A DNA stretch of 64,000 bases from Favolaschia claudopus (taxonomy: Eukaryota; Basidiomycota; Agaricomycetes; Agaricales; Mycenaceae). The position numbers were made by a program, and so were the translations under genes. This document shows, piece after piece, positions 33,747 through 45,227 of the stretch. The DNA is taken from NCBI GenBank assembly GCA_037176885.1, contig JAWWNJ010000070.1, positions 558,001-622,000 of the forward strand. Direction: 5' to 3'. How positions within the stretch are numbered: position 1 is the first letter of the stretch; each line of letters opens with the position of its first letter. The notes beneath the pieces were generated by a model. The model had not been told where the DNA came from. It saw only the letters and a list, made by a program, of their open reading frames with translations, and did no database searches.

Positions 33747-35536
33747 TCAATTAACGACCACCGCACTCTCACCCCTCCTCCTCTTCATCAAACATTCCGG
33801 CTTATGTTTCTTCCAATCCGCCCTCTGACACGCCTCACTACAATACGCGACCCACCCACACGCCTTACACGCCTTCGCCTTCCCACCCCACCGATCCAAC
33901 CGCGCCTCCACAGCGCCCTCCCTCACCCCCCTCACCCGCCTCTCCCTCAACCGCCGCAACTCGCGTTTCTCCGGACACCCCTCCGCAGAGCACCCATACA
34001 GCTCCATACAGTCCCAACGCGCGGAGACGGTCATGTTGGACCAGTGGTATCGGCGCTCAGTGCTGTGCGGCATGTCGATATAGGTTGTTACGAGGTCGAG
34101 CCAGTCTTGGAGGGTGAGCATGGGGAGGGAGTCTTGTTTGATGCGGTGGGAGAGGTAGTAGAATATGACGGGGGAGTCGAAGTTTTCGAGGCGCGCGGCG
34201 GCGTGGAATGGCGCGAGGCTGTGGCGACGGTACATGTTCAGGAAGGCGTTGATGAATATGGGAGTTTTCTGTCAAGTTAAAATTATCGGTTCAAGTCAGT
34301 AAGAAGAAAAGAACCTCACAGCGATGACGGAACCCTCGGAATTGACTTTCGTTTGGAGCTCGCGAGTTACGACAGCGAGTGAGGCGGGGGTTTGATTGTC
34401 CCAGACTGCTTCGGGCATGTCGTTGAGAATATCTTCGCACAGGTTTCTGCAGGTACTATTGGTCTGAAGTCCAGAATCAAACGTTATTGTGTAAGGAACG
34501 AATGAAGAATTTAATTACCCAATCGCCGAATAAAGCACCCAATCCACCAGCGTGGCTAAATCTAACAAGTAGCGACGGAGTCCAATAAATCGGGCGCATA
34601 GCATCGGTCAGTGCGTCGCCCAGCGTTGTACGGATCGTCTTGCTCGTCGACCACTCCACCAACCGCGTCATGGCCTTACCAGCCCACCGCCTCGAGTCGC
34701 TGCTGCCGGTGTTCTCATCCTCCATGATAAACGCGACCAACACGTCGCCCAACAGCCACGACATGACGTGCGCGGTCAAGTCATCATCCGCCGCGTCCTC
34801 CACGTCACCCGCAGCCATGCGGTCGGTGTCCTCGGATTCGGGATCCGCCTCGACGTACCGTTCGAGCACGAATGCTGTCTGGCGGAATAGGCCGATGTCC
34901 AGCTCGTCGTCAAGGAAGAATTTCTCGAGCTCGCCGTTGCTTGCGGCCATGGCTGCGCGGAGTCTCAGCGGTTCCAACTGGAAACAAAGGCCAGCTTGGT
35001 GGAGCATGAGAGCGACGAGAAGCATAGAGTCCCAGTCGCAGAAAATCAAGTCCGAGTGTTGCCGCCCACCAACGACGAAGTCGTAGTATACTCGGAGGAG
35101 GTGTCGGATGCGTTTGAGTAATGCGGGGAGCTATAAATTCAATTACCTGAAACTACAAAATTGCTTCAAGAGCCCCTACCTTGGCCAACCGTGCCATATC
35201 TCCAGCCCGAAAATCCGTGCGTACAATCTTCTCGACAAGACCAAGACAATACATCATCCCATGCATCACCGGGGGATTTTGCGGTGGACCCGCAGGTCCA
35301 GGCTTCGTGAGACCCGATCCCCCGGTCGACGCAGCCATCTTCACGCCCATGAGCGCCAAATGACATCTCTCCGCTATCCGCGCGTACAGATGCCCTTTGT
35401 CTCCCTTTTTTCTTGCGGCGGCGTCGACTTCGGGCCAGATATTTTTGCCGATTTCGATGACTTTTTGTAGGTCGCGTTTGAAATTGGGGTCGGATATGGC
35501 TTGGGCTAGCTCGCGCGGGAAGGGCACAGGTGGCAT
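33747..35536 (-). CDS. MYND-type zinc finger protein (paralogue of 9952-11732)
   Basis: The start at 35536 (MPPVPFPRELAQ) matches the start of the paralogue. The frame proceeds through the block LDDELDIGLFRQ, then LGALFGDW where intron 2 sits at the same place as in the paralogue, then SARWDCMELYGCS and a C-terminal MYND finger (CKACGWVAYCSEAC, then QRADWKKHKPEC). It ends GESAVVVN with stop at 33747-33749. The two genes share intron positions, so the duplication was DNA-level, not retroposition. It lies tail-to-tail with the EthD-like gene (about 110 bp). Function unknown; the finger is a protein-interaction module. Confidence 0.85.
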
Positions 35537-36538
35537 TAAGTATGCAGGCTGGCAGCGCCAACGAGTTGCCAACAAGCGAAATTTTGGAGATCAATCCATC
35601 AATGATCGTTGTATTAGTGCCGTGATCACTATCTCACGCCTCCGGACTCACCTTTACCTCTCATCATCCCAGAAACGCTGCTATCATTTTTGAAGGCTAC
35701 CTGGGAGCAATCGTCGCGTTCTGCGTTTTCAAATTCGGTCCCACCACTGAGCAGATCAATTTGCTGCAGCAATTGCGCAATTCAGTATCAATATGTTTCA
35801 CCCCTGTGCCTTGCCTGTGCCAGCGAAAAAACCGGATGATTCGCGACAGCTTTGGGATCGCTTTGATTCGAGTCGCGGCGGCCGTCAACTTCCCTACTTC
35901 CAATCTCAAGTGCGCCAAATTCAATTTTATCCTGGGTTTCTTGAAAAATATTATGAAGGTGGGATGTCGGAGGCTTTCTTGCACTCTTCCCGGCGAACTC
36001 GAATTCTTTTTTCGCAGATCGCTTTCGAAATTCAAGTGTCGATGCTTCCGTGTCCTCGGGCGCCGCTGACAGAATTTATCCGCCACAGGAGCCAGTCACC
36101 AGTGTCGGTTTCCTCGATCGAATCGATGTCAATCCGATTCCCGCTTCGAGGGATTCGAAAGCTTCCCGTCCTTTCAAGTTCTCTCTGCTCCAGTCACTGC
36201 GGAGAGTCGTCACTAGCAGAGTGAAGAAAACACTTAAATTCGAAGGTAATGTCTTGGACGATGCAGACGCGAAGGTTTTGTTTCTAATATTTATAAATCC
36301 GCGCGTTACTCAGGAGATCTAGATGAAGTCCAATAGGGGTGCTTGGTAGCTTGGAGCTAAGCAATCGAGACGGAGATATCGAAGATGGGTGAAGTTAATA
36401 TGCGTACCCCTGGCCATGCTATAAACATCGCAGGCTCTTCAAAACTCTTGCTTGCGGCGTGTGGTCATTGACAAAAGCACCCCTTCCCCCCTTTGTTCGT
36501 TCGCTCATTCGTCTCTCCCACCTGCCGCCCCGTTGAAG
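35537..36538. other. intergenic region between MYND and DUF6534 genes
   Basis: About 1 kb. A plus-strand frame at 35793-36224 (starting MFHPCALPVPAKK) and an overlapping one at 36050-36322 (ending PRVTQEI) could be exons of a small gene, but I could not find a splice chain that makes a recognisable protein, so I do not call it. Otherwise this is promoter sequence. Confidence 0.45.
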
Positions 36539-38102
36539 ATGTTCGATAAGGTTATCGGGTGAGTTGCTCTGCTCAGTGCTCTACTTGGCGTATTGTTATA
36601 CTCACTCACATACCTCTTTCTAGCGCGATCCTCTTCGCCTCCTGGGCCAACGGCATGCTCTTCATCGTCGGGGGCATGCAGGCGTACAAATATTTCGCAA
36701 ACTTCCCGAACGATCATTGGGCGACGAAGGCGGCTGTTTGGTGCGCGGTGACGGTGGATGTGGTGTCGATTATGGCGAATTATGCGCAGGCTTATTTGGT
36801 ATGTTTGGTTTTACATCGTTCAATACAACTTGAAGACGAGACGGCTGATTGAGGTGTAGTATATGATCACTCATTGGGGTTGGTTCGTTTTCTTTTGGAA
36901 GTAGCGGGACTGACGACGGGTTGTGTTCTAGGTGACCTGGAGTATCTCTTCGCTTCAGTTGTGAGTTTATATTGCTTTTTCATTCGGAGGCCAGCGAGTC
37001 CACTCACACGGTTACAGTACTGGCCGATGTACCTCTACGTCCTCACCACAGGCCTCTCCGCGTTCATCGTGCAGAATTATCTGATTTTCAGATATTGGCG
37101 AGCGTGCGTCGTTCCTCCCTATTATATCTTCCGCACCAAGCTAAATTGTATGCATATGATATCCCAGAACCAAATATGCGATCGTCTGCGTCGTCATCTG
37201 GTTTATCTCCGCAACGGGATTAGTTGGCGCTCTCCTCACGCTTGTGGTGATAATACAGTCTACGTCCAACGAGGCTGCGAGGAGTACGACTTCGACTATG
37301 GTTATGTGTGTTGATTTTCCTTTTCGCTGTCGTATTGTAGACTAATGTCCGTAGTATTTGGCTAGTCGGCGCTACGGCTGCGGATGTTGCGTTGGCTATT
37401 GCGGTGCGCCAACAGTATTTTGAAGGGCTTAAATGAACGACTGATGGATTCCTCTAGCTCGTTTTTCAATTGCGCAAAATGCAGAGCGCATTTACGGCTA
37501 CGCAAAGGTATGTCGTGCCTTGCTCTTCCCTGATCAAAATGACTCAGACCCAACGTTCACGCGCTACAGCATCCTCCACCGCCTCATTCGCTCCGCTATA
37601 CAAACCGGCACCATCACATCCGTCATGGCGGTCATTACGATGGTGCTCTTCCTTGCTGATAACAACTCCAACGTCACGCTTAGCTTCGGATACCCGCTCG
37701 GGCGTGTATACACTATTACACTGTTGTACAATTTGAACATGCGGAAGGAGATGCGCGGAGCGGGGATTTCGCGAACGAGGGATACATCCAGCGGGGGTGG
37801 AAATGGGCCGCATGGACATGGCCCGAGTGGGGAGCGGGGGATTGGGCTGGAAAGTTTGGGTGGGATACGTGAGTTTCTCGTTGGCATGAATGCGTTCTCG
37901 GTCAAACTTATCGTTGATATTCTTTTTTCCCCTCACAGACATTCACCGAACTGCCATCGTAAAGATTGATGACTCGGACGTCCACAAAGCAAAGGTATGT
38001 CCAGATAGTGCTGTTTGTTTCATGTACTTGGTTCTGTCTGACTTCTTCTAGACGGAAATCGACCAGGCGTCTGTGCGGACTCAGAAGGAGGATAAATTCT
38101 GA
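36539..38102 (+). CDS. DUF6534 seven-transmembrane protein (paralogue of 45228-46750)
   Basis: Integral membrane protein of about 330 residues. A short first exon (MFDKVIG) is followed by ILFASWANGMLFIVGG, then helices around VWCAVTVDVVSIMANY, YLYVLTTGLSAFIVQNYL, VWFISATGLVGALLTLV and AADVALAIALVFQLRK. The DUF6534 hallmark follows: ILHRLIRSAIQTGTITSV, then YPLGRVYTITLLYNLNMR. A hydrophilic tail has RGAGISRTRDTSS and ends TQKEDKF. Seven or so helices. The family is expanded in mushroom genomes; its function is not known and it is sometimes compared to receptors. At least seven introns. Convergent with nothing: the repeat copy B begins about 170 bp downstream. Confidence 0.85.
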
Positions 38103-38269
38103 TTTTTCCTCTGTAACGATTGAGCGCGTACCTTTGTAGTTACACTAATTTGCTATAAGGCCAAGACATTCGAAACAATCATTTCCTTGCTTACTTTAGC
38201 CGCTGTGAGGCTAGAACATTCGAAAATAACATTTCCTTTTTGAGGAGAAAGCGGTGAGTCGCCCGATTT

Positions 38270-41200
38270 GGCACAGTATTTGGTGTCAACTGTTGCTCGC
38301 TGTTTGGTTTCCACCTCTTCCTTCCTTCCTCCCTTCGACCACGTCGCCCAGGCTCAAGCTCAAGTCCTAGACTCCAGATGTTCAGGAAAAGCGAGCCACC
38401 GATTTGGACTGCTCAGATAAACTATATCTTCGTCCTCCTACCCTCTAGACGGTTGTGGTTTCCATCGTGGCAAGTCGAATGCCTGGACGACCCAACGAAC
38501 CTGTTGCTGAAGTTCCCAAGTTATCTCATGATGGAGGAGGAGGCGGGGATGGGACAAACTCTTCTATATGGCTCACTGGAATCGTCGGGATGGACGTAGC
38601 AGAGAGTCTGAGGATGTACGGTCTGTACTTTTTGTCCATTTTTCTTTCGTCTTCTATGGATTGTTTTCAACATTTTCTGGCATCGCTGTCTGCTTGCGCA
38701 TGTCCTAAAGCAAACAGAACTCGTTTCTTCGGCGGCTGATCTGCTTACCAGGCCTCTCCATTCTTTGTCTTGGACGGCGTAGCTATGGATATAGCATCCG
38801 TTCTGTGACTCTGGGTACTCCTGCTTTCGCATTGCCTTCATACGCTCTAACTGCAATTGATGTCTGAGGTACGTGCATATATCATGTCCCATTCGTCGAG
38901 CACTGAATGACTCGGAATGTAGGCCACCGTGCAGAGTTTTCGTTCCCACCCATAACCCTCGCTCAACGAATCACCGACGCAATCACACCCACAGGCGCAG
39001 AACGTGGAAGTGGGCGTTACTGTTCTCTGCATGCTACGCCAGGGAACCCTGTGATTCTCCTCCCCCATGCGCTTCCCCACCACGGCCCATCCTTGCCATC
39101 GCGGCAGTTATTTCGAAGCTCTATCCCGCCACTATCTGTATCCTTTTTCTCTCCGGGCGTATGGAGCCTATGGGAATTTATTGCGGGCGACCATGATCCC
39201 TGGACTTCATGTCTCGTTCCCAAAGACCTGTTATTTCGCGATCCTTGCGCTGTTGCGCTGATGGCGCAGCCGCTCGGCCCACATACCGTGAACCCCCGTG
39301 CAACTGAGGCAAGGCGACGCGACCAGGGCTTCCGTATCTCGCCTCGCCCATCGCCAGAGTACGGACAGCCATTCCACGCAGCATGTACGTACGTATCCTC
39401 CTCCCCCTCGTTCGCCGCAATAATAACATGTAGTCCAGCCATTTCTCTGGCGTCGGCCTAATACCTATCGCCGCCCGCGTATGCATGAGTCTCAATCGTC
39501 TCGCGCGTTTCCGCGATTCGGCAGTCGCCCGCACCGCGACTACATCCACCTAGCTCTGTTGTTGACGCTCCCTCCATTTCGGTCTCCGCGCCCGCGACAA
39601 ACCTTTGCGGTCAGGACATGAGTGCTAATATCACGATGTGGATCGGTCGACCGGACGCGGAGGAGAGGCATAAGCAAGGCACGCTGTGCGGACAGGATGG
39701 AGGAAGGGACGATTGGATCCGATGCGCGGATGGGGTGCGGGTTATCTTGCGCTTGTCATGCAAGAAGAGGAGCGGGGAAGGCATGGAGCAGCTGGAGCAT
39801 GGCCATTCGCTAGGACTTCATAGCGCTAGCTGGGTTGTCGGAGTATGCTCGTGAGCGTTTGTGTCGTACGGACGGGGAAATGGGTCGGTGGAGGAAGAGA
39901 AAAGAATCAGGGCTCGGATGATCGAGTATCGTGCAGCGAAGAGAGGTTCTAGTGCCTCGCACGGCGGACAAACCTTTGTCATTTGTGATGGGTGTTCCAT
40001 CTGTCATTTGATGGCTCAGCAGCGTGCGCCGAGTGCCGAATCTCTGAACCGACGGGCCGAACTGACAGACCATCGGCACTATTCAAAATTTTCGCCGGCC
40101 AAAATCCAAAGCGTCAGCCAGTGTCGGCCGTCATCAACGGCTGTGGCGGCATCTTTGCTCGCAAATGACAGTCCAGATGACAAGGGCATGACACATGGAA
40201 CTTTAGTCGCAAATGACAAACGATTGTCCGCCGTGTCGCGGTAAGAGTATCTCTGCTGCTCTTCATGGCGGACTCCACTCATTATACCCTGCCCCTCGCA
40301 GCTGAGTGTACTGCGCCGGTCTAGCGGACCTCTCGGGATATTCTTGTCATCACTGTCTGCAGGTGCTGTCGCCGCCACGGTGATTCTCCCGGTGGTACTC
40401 TTCCTAGCGCTCATCAGCCGCTGATTTGGTTACAGACCACGAACTCACAATTCTCGTATTCATATTCAATCCCTCTCTGCTCTCGAGACTCGTGGCGCAT
40501 ATCCATGTTCTCCATGCGATCGCGAAACCAACGCGCATCGCTGGCCTAGCGGACCTCCCGGGATATCCTCTTTGACATGCCCTCTTGCTGCTGCGTGCGT
40601 TTTCTGGGGCGAGATGCGCGTCGGGGGCATGAAGGATGCGGGCCGGCGGACGGCGCTGACGCAGGGAAAGACGCAGACCCGGATCCCAGCATTGACAAAG
40701 GCGTCCGAGCATCGACCAAGGAGACGTGCTGTTGGTGGTAGCGGCCGATGGAGTCTTTTTCGGAGCTCAACGAGGCTCGGTCATCGGGTGGAGGATTGAT
40801 GACGAGGAGATGGGTCTCAATGCACGTCTGCAGTGCGTCCGAGACGTCTTTAGCAGGATGCATTCAATGCCTCATTCCGCGCAAGGCACTATACCCTGCC
40901 CCTCCCAGTGCACTGCGCCAGCCCAGCGGACCTCTCGGGATATTCTCGTCATCGTGTTTTCCAGCTCCTGTCGCTGTCACTGTGGTTCTGTCGGTCGTGG
41001 AGCTCCTAGCATTCTTCAGCCGGTCGTCGACCCCGCTACAGGCTGCGGACGCACTTCTTGTGCGCATATTTTCAATCTCTTTCTTTTCTCGAGAGTCGCG
41101 CGGCACATACCCCAGGAGGTTCTCTATACGATCGTGCGGCGCCAGCCCTCGTTTTCGTTGCCGCACACTCCCTGGAGGCGACCAGGATGATTGCTTAGTC

Positions 41201-41850
41201 AGCAGGCTTCCCGTGCGCATTTCATGGTCAAACTCCCTCAAGGCGCATCGCTGGCCTAGCGGACATCCCGGAATGTCTTCTTTGGCATGCCTTCTTGCTG
41301 ATGCGTGCGGTGTCTTGGGTGAGATGCGCGTCGCGGGCATGAGAGGTGCGGGCCGGCGGACGGCGCAGAGACGACGTAGGGAAAGATGCAGACGATGTGT
41401 ATGCCGGTATGTGGGTGCCGCCTCCTCCGCCGAGACGTTGTGCGTCGTGCGAGTAGTGGGTGGACGGGTCCGCGGAGAGACGACTGATATGTTTGAGCAT
41501 CGTGCACCCTCAGCATGGAGGTCAGGGTATGCGTCGAGCGCATGCAGGGAGCGGGCTGCGGGGCACGGAGCAGCTACTCAGACGGTGCTGATTGAGTCGG
41601 GGAGGATTGGCGGGGTGTGTGGTGTAATGTACCGATTGCTTTGGATGTGGCAATTGTTCGCTTGGCGCTGGGTGGGGACGAGCCCGACACGGCTACGGCG
41701 AGAAGATGCTTTTTTGCGTGCCAGACGAAATCATGAAGATCTCTTTCCCCGTCGCCGAGTGGGGCGCAATCTCTGCTCAAGAAACGTGGTTCCTGATCTG
41801 CTCAGACAAGAAATCCCTGTTTATTCCCGGAATGGATATGTGGAACGCTG
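38270..41850 (+). repeat. degenerate dispersed repeat, copy B, with internal tandem duplication
   Basis: This is the plus-oriented counterpart of 20400-23310. It starts with CAGTATTTGGTGTCAAC near 38280, has CTGAGGATGTACGGTCTGTA near 38610, and then the GC-rich unit CTAGCGGACCTC...GGGATAT twice: about 40270-40870 and about 40890-41560, a tandem duplication of some 0.65 kb. One frame (40748-41851) stays open for 367 codons, but its arginine- and serine-rich product and GC bias suggest chance. A 276-bp MITE (39960-40235) sits inside. The borders are approximate and the element type is unidentified. Confidence 0.75.
39960..40235. mobile_element. MITE-like element (276 bp) with CACGG ends inside repeat B
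   Basis: The left end CACGGCGGACAAACCTTTGT and the right end, read inverted, CACGGCGGACAATCGTTTGT match. The inverted repeats continue through GTCATTTG and GTTCCAT to about 40-60 bp. A 3-bp TCG lies outside each end (39957-39959 and 40236-40238). CAC-type tips with 2-3 bp duplications recall CACTA-type elements, but the class is uncertain. No coding capacity. Confidence 0.7.
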
Positions 41851-41932
41851 AATACATGAATTGGCTGCGTCGGTAGCGGCCAAGAGGAAGGGGAGTGAAA
41901 ATACATCGCGACGAAGGTTCCCCCAGAGCAAG

Positions 41933-42478
41933 TCATTTCGATTTCTTGTCTGGGGAATGGTCAGAGGGAGCAGAAGAGGAATAAACGGGCGTACCTTTCC
42001 CTATGAACCCAAACAGTCTCTTCCACCTAAAGCTCGACGACGTGTCTTTGTCTCCTTGTCCCGCCCCCGACGCTGCTCCATCTGATACGGGTGTCTGAGA
42101 CTCATCCTCTACAGCGCTCTGCGACGCGAGCGCCCGAGCTGTGTCGATGCTGACTGGTCTCCTCTGGTATGCGCGACCACCCGACCCAGGTGCTGGTGGG
42201 GGTTGGGTATGCGAGCTGGAATGACGTCGTGGCGAGGGTGTCCGTTCCTGTTCCTGTTGCTCCTTCTTCTTCTTGGGCGGCGTGCCACCACTGGGCGTAG
42301 GCAGGTCGCTCCCCATACCATATCGGCCCTGCAGCGCAGCGAACGCGGCGCCGAAATCTTTCTGGGGTGGGCGATAGGCAGCGGTGAGCGGGGCGGTAGA
42401 GTTGGCGATGGAGTGGGCGTCTTCGGATGAGGACGAGTGTTTCGAAGGGGAAGACTGGCGGTGGGGGAGCGCAGCCAT
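41933..42478 (-). CDS. serine/proline-rich hypothetical protein
   Basis: 181-codon frame starting MAALPHRQSSPSKHS and ending DHSPDKKSK. A central segment (KDFGAAFAALQGRYGMGSD) looks folded and helix-forming. The rest is low-complexity: a basic run PPKKKKEQQEQ, PPPAPGSGG, and a C-terminal SSSFRWKRLFGFIGKG patch. It could be spliced at FIGKG, where GGTACG offers a donor, but reading through gives a sensible end. No known domain. The gene abuts repeat B, so its 3' UTR lies at the repeat border. Probably an intrinsically disordered protein; function unknown. Confidence 0.55.
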   Translation of the reverse strand: MAALPHRQSSPSKHSSSSEDAHSIANSTAPLTAAYRPPQKDFGAAFAALQGRYGMGSDLPTPSGGTPPKKKKEQQEQERTPSPRRHSSSHTQPPPAPGSGGRAYQRRPVSIDTARALASQSAVEDESQTPVSDGAASGAGQGDKDTSSSFRWKRLFGFIGKGTPVYSSSAPSDHSPDKKSK

Positions 42479-42554
42479 GGGTGGAGGAAGCTTTCTGTTG
42501 AATGGGTGTTGGAACGTATATCAGTATACGCTCATTTCGCGGGCAGGTGCAGGT

Positions 42555-43105
42555 ACTTGGTAACGACAATATTTGTTTGCCTTTGTTACGTTTAAATTCG
42601 CCATTGCCCAGCGCGCTTCGTGACCTGCCTTGTTAAAACAGATCGGCGAATTTGGAAGATCGCCCGACGTGATTGTGGGAGCCGCAGAAGTACCATATCC
42701 GAAATCGTCCGCAGTAATCTCTACATATACGTACTATAGATATAGTATACAGCAGCAGAATGCGCCTGTGGAAAACGAGAGTCAGCGTAGGGAATCTGGG
42801 CTGTTAATATGTTAGATGAACAGAGGAATCTTCCCCATTTCTCATGAGTGCATTAAAGTCGCGCTGCTGATACCAAGACGATGTTTGCCCGAAACGGCGT
42901 TCCGCGTCGGGATCTTCAGTAAGTCGAAATAAGTACGAGGATCGATTCTTCAAATTTGGAAGGTAAAGGCACCGGCGCCCGTGAAGGCCAAGCGCCGCAC
43001 TGTTATCAATTATCTCGAGATGAATCGGCTCAGATTGGCATACAGTAACTGTGTCAGATTTGCGAAATCGAACGCCCGCACCGATCCAACGCAAGGGAAG
43101 TGCTG
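42555..43105 (+). repeat. dispersed direct repeat, copy 2 (partner 105-720)
   Basis: Same-orientation counterpart of 105-720, with ordered shared islands (TTGCCCAGCGCGC, GATCGGCGAAT, GTGGGAGCCGCAG, CGGGATCTT, AAGTACGAGGATCGATTCTT). The minus strand keeps the peptide EIIDNSAALGL in both copies with few changes. It lies between a serine-rich protein gene and the dioxygenase promoter. The nature of the element is unknown. Confidence 0.7.
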
Positions 43106-43451
43106 TTGGTCAACGTTCACCAAGCAATTAATAAACGGGAATTAGTTCTCGAATTTCCTCACCAATTACGCGCTGAGACATTAAGAATTCTTTTGGTCAA
43201 TATCGCTGTACCACTTTCAAAACTCGGTCCGGGAAGCAGAGTCAAATTGGAGGGAAGCACTGGCGGCCTAACCCGTCCGTACCGAACGTGTGGAGCAATA
43301 TGGTTATACCGCTGCCTCTTGACGAGCTCGACCGCCGACCAAAATTTTCCATGTTTGCGGAGAAAGGTGGGAGAAGTGGATTGTCACATATCTGTCACAC
43401 AGCGAACGTGAACCGTGGCATTACGTAAATCGCGTCTTGCCCTCTTCCACC

Positions 43452-45012
43452 ATGTCCAATTCTCAACCCGAACCATTCAAAGCGATCCCGGTCATGTAAT
43501 ATTGTCATAGATCTTTCTCACTCTCAGATTGACTCTTTTGTAGTGATCTGGTCAACATCTCAAGCACGGACCCTGTTGTTCGACGAGGACTTGTGGAGGA
43601 GATTAAGCATGCGTGTATGGAAGTTGGCTTCTTTTATGGTATGAAATAACCTTATGATTATGCTTTTCAATGGCCTGAGTCTTCGCCTTGGCTGTCAAGT
43701 CAAAAATCACGGAATACCGGAAGAAATCATGGGCGCGACACTTGCACAAATGGTCAGGTTCTTCGACTTACCTCTTGACCAAAAGATGAAGGTTGACCCA
43801 TTTCTCTTTCTCTCTTTCGTTCCCTGCGAAGCTCAAACCCTTCTCTGGAATGAATCAGATTGAGAACAAGAAAAGTCCGAACTTAATGGGATACAGCCCA
43901 ATTCTCTCTGGCAACAACGACCCCAACGGCGAAGGCGACCTCCAAGAAGGATTTGAGTTTAAATTCGAGGCGCTTGAAAATGCGGTGGACCCTCAAGCCG
44001 ACGAGGGCATTCTTGCTGGTACGAATCCCTGGCCGAAACAGTTGCCCGAATTCCGACAAGCTGCGTTACAATATTAGTGAGTCGATGTCAATCCTAGGCG
44101 GAAAAAGGGTGATCTGAATGGATTTGCTTTGCTTTCACCAGTCATCGTGCTCTTGAATTAGGTCGTAAACTCTTCCCACTGTTCGCCCTCGCTCTCGATT
44201 TACCGGAAGACTTCTTCGTGGATAAGGTATTTCCTGAGTCGTTCGCTGTGAATTCGATGCACCTTTCCACACAGACGAAACACTCAGCAGCCTTAATGAG
44301 ACTCCTTCATTACCCGCCGCAATTCGGCGAAATCGATAACCGCGTCATCGGGATCGGCGCGCATACAGAGTGAGATGGGAATCTGTCGTCGTTGTGCGAA
44401 TCTATTGATGAATTGGACTCGCCGATTTCGCAGTTGGGAGGTCAGGCTAGAGTATTTTATCTGTTCTCACAACCGACCGATTCATACAGTGCTTTACAAT
44501 CCTCTGGCAACAACCCGGCATCCAAGCCCTCCAGGTGCTAAACTCATCCAAAGAATGGATCGACGCCCCTTCGATTGAGGGTACACTGGTTATCAAGTGT
44601 GTCTTTTTGTCCTCCCTATGGACATTCAAATCCACATAATTGAACTTCTTACTTTGGAAGTCTCGGAGACGAGCTCGCGCGATGGACCAGTAGGCTTCCT
44701 CACCTCTCTCCGTGACGAGCTCAAGGTAACAGCGTGTACGTAGACGATGTCTTCACCTCCACCATCCATCGCGCCATCAACCGCAGCGGCGTCAGACGAT
44801 ATTCCATCCCGCTCTTTTTCGGTACGGATTACGATGTCCGGCTTGAGGCGCGTATCCTTTTGTTTCCGATTTTCTCTCTCGATTCGATCTCACCTTCATC
44901 CGCTTGACAGCCTATCCCAAGTTGTGTCTCCGCCGATCGACCGCCGCGGTACGAGGTCATTACAGCCGGAGAATATATCAAGGGAAGGCTGCAGGCGACG
45001 TATGGGCATTGA
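43452..45012 (+). CDS. 2-oxoglutarate/Fe(II)-dependent dioxygenase, isopenicillin N synthase-like
   Basis: Non-haem iron oxygenase of the IPNS/2OG family. It starts MSNSQPEPFKAIPVI|DLVNI. The N-terminal DIOX_N part contains GFFYVKNHGIPEE. The catalytic core has the HxD motif in GAHTDWECFTILWQQ, the distal His in STIHRAIN and the 2OG-binding RxS in RRYSIPLFFG. It ends GRLQATYGH with stop at 45010-45012. The HxD region uses a 7-nt microexon (44434-44440, encoding the end of Asp plus Trp-Glu). The last intron seems to start with GC rather than GT (gag|gcgcgt) to join LE to PIPSCVS; this border is uncertain. About ten introns. Likely hydroxylates or desaturates a small molecule; it could tailor the product of the PKS 11 kb away. 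Confidence 0.83.
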
Positions 45013-45227
45013 GAATATATCATGTTTGAGTCCAAGTCGTTTCACTTGTTTGCGCGGTATGTGTGTACATTGATACGTTTTATACAGGGTAACGTACGGC
45101 AGGATGATTGACTCTCGACCGTCCAGTCTGACAGTCACCCCGCCCCATCTCTCTCTCTCCCCGATTCCCAAAAAGCAACGAAAGCGTCCACATGTACAGA
45201 GATATGTCATACGTTCTGTCGTGTTTG

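Noticed and set aside
33717..34280. 187-codon plus-strand frame over the second MYND gene
   Set aside because: Antisense shadow of the MYND finger exon.
35793..36322. Possible small gene upstream of the DUF6534 gene
   Set aside because: Two frames could not be joined by a convincing intron and show no known domain.
40748..41851. 367-codon open frame in repeat B (+)
   Set aside because: Arg/Ser/Gly-rich product, overlaps a tandem repeat whose other frames are also open, and copy A breaks the frame; a GC-driven chance ORF is more likely.
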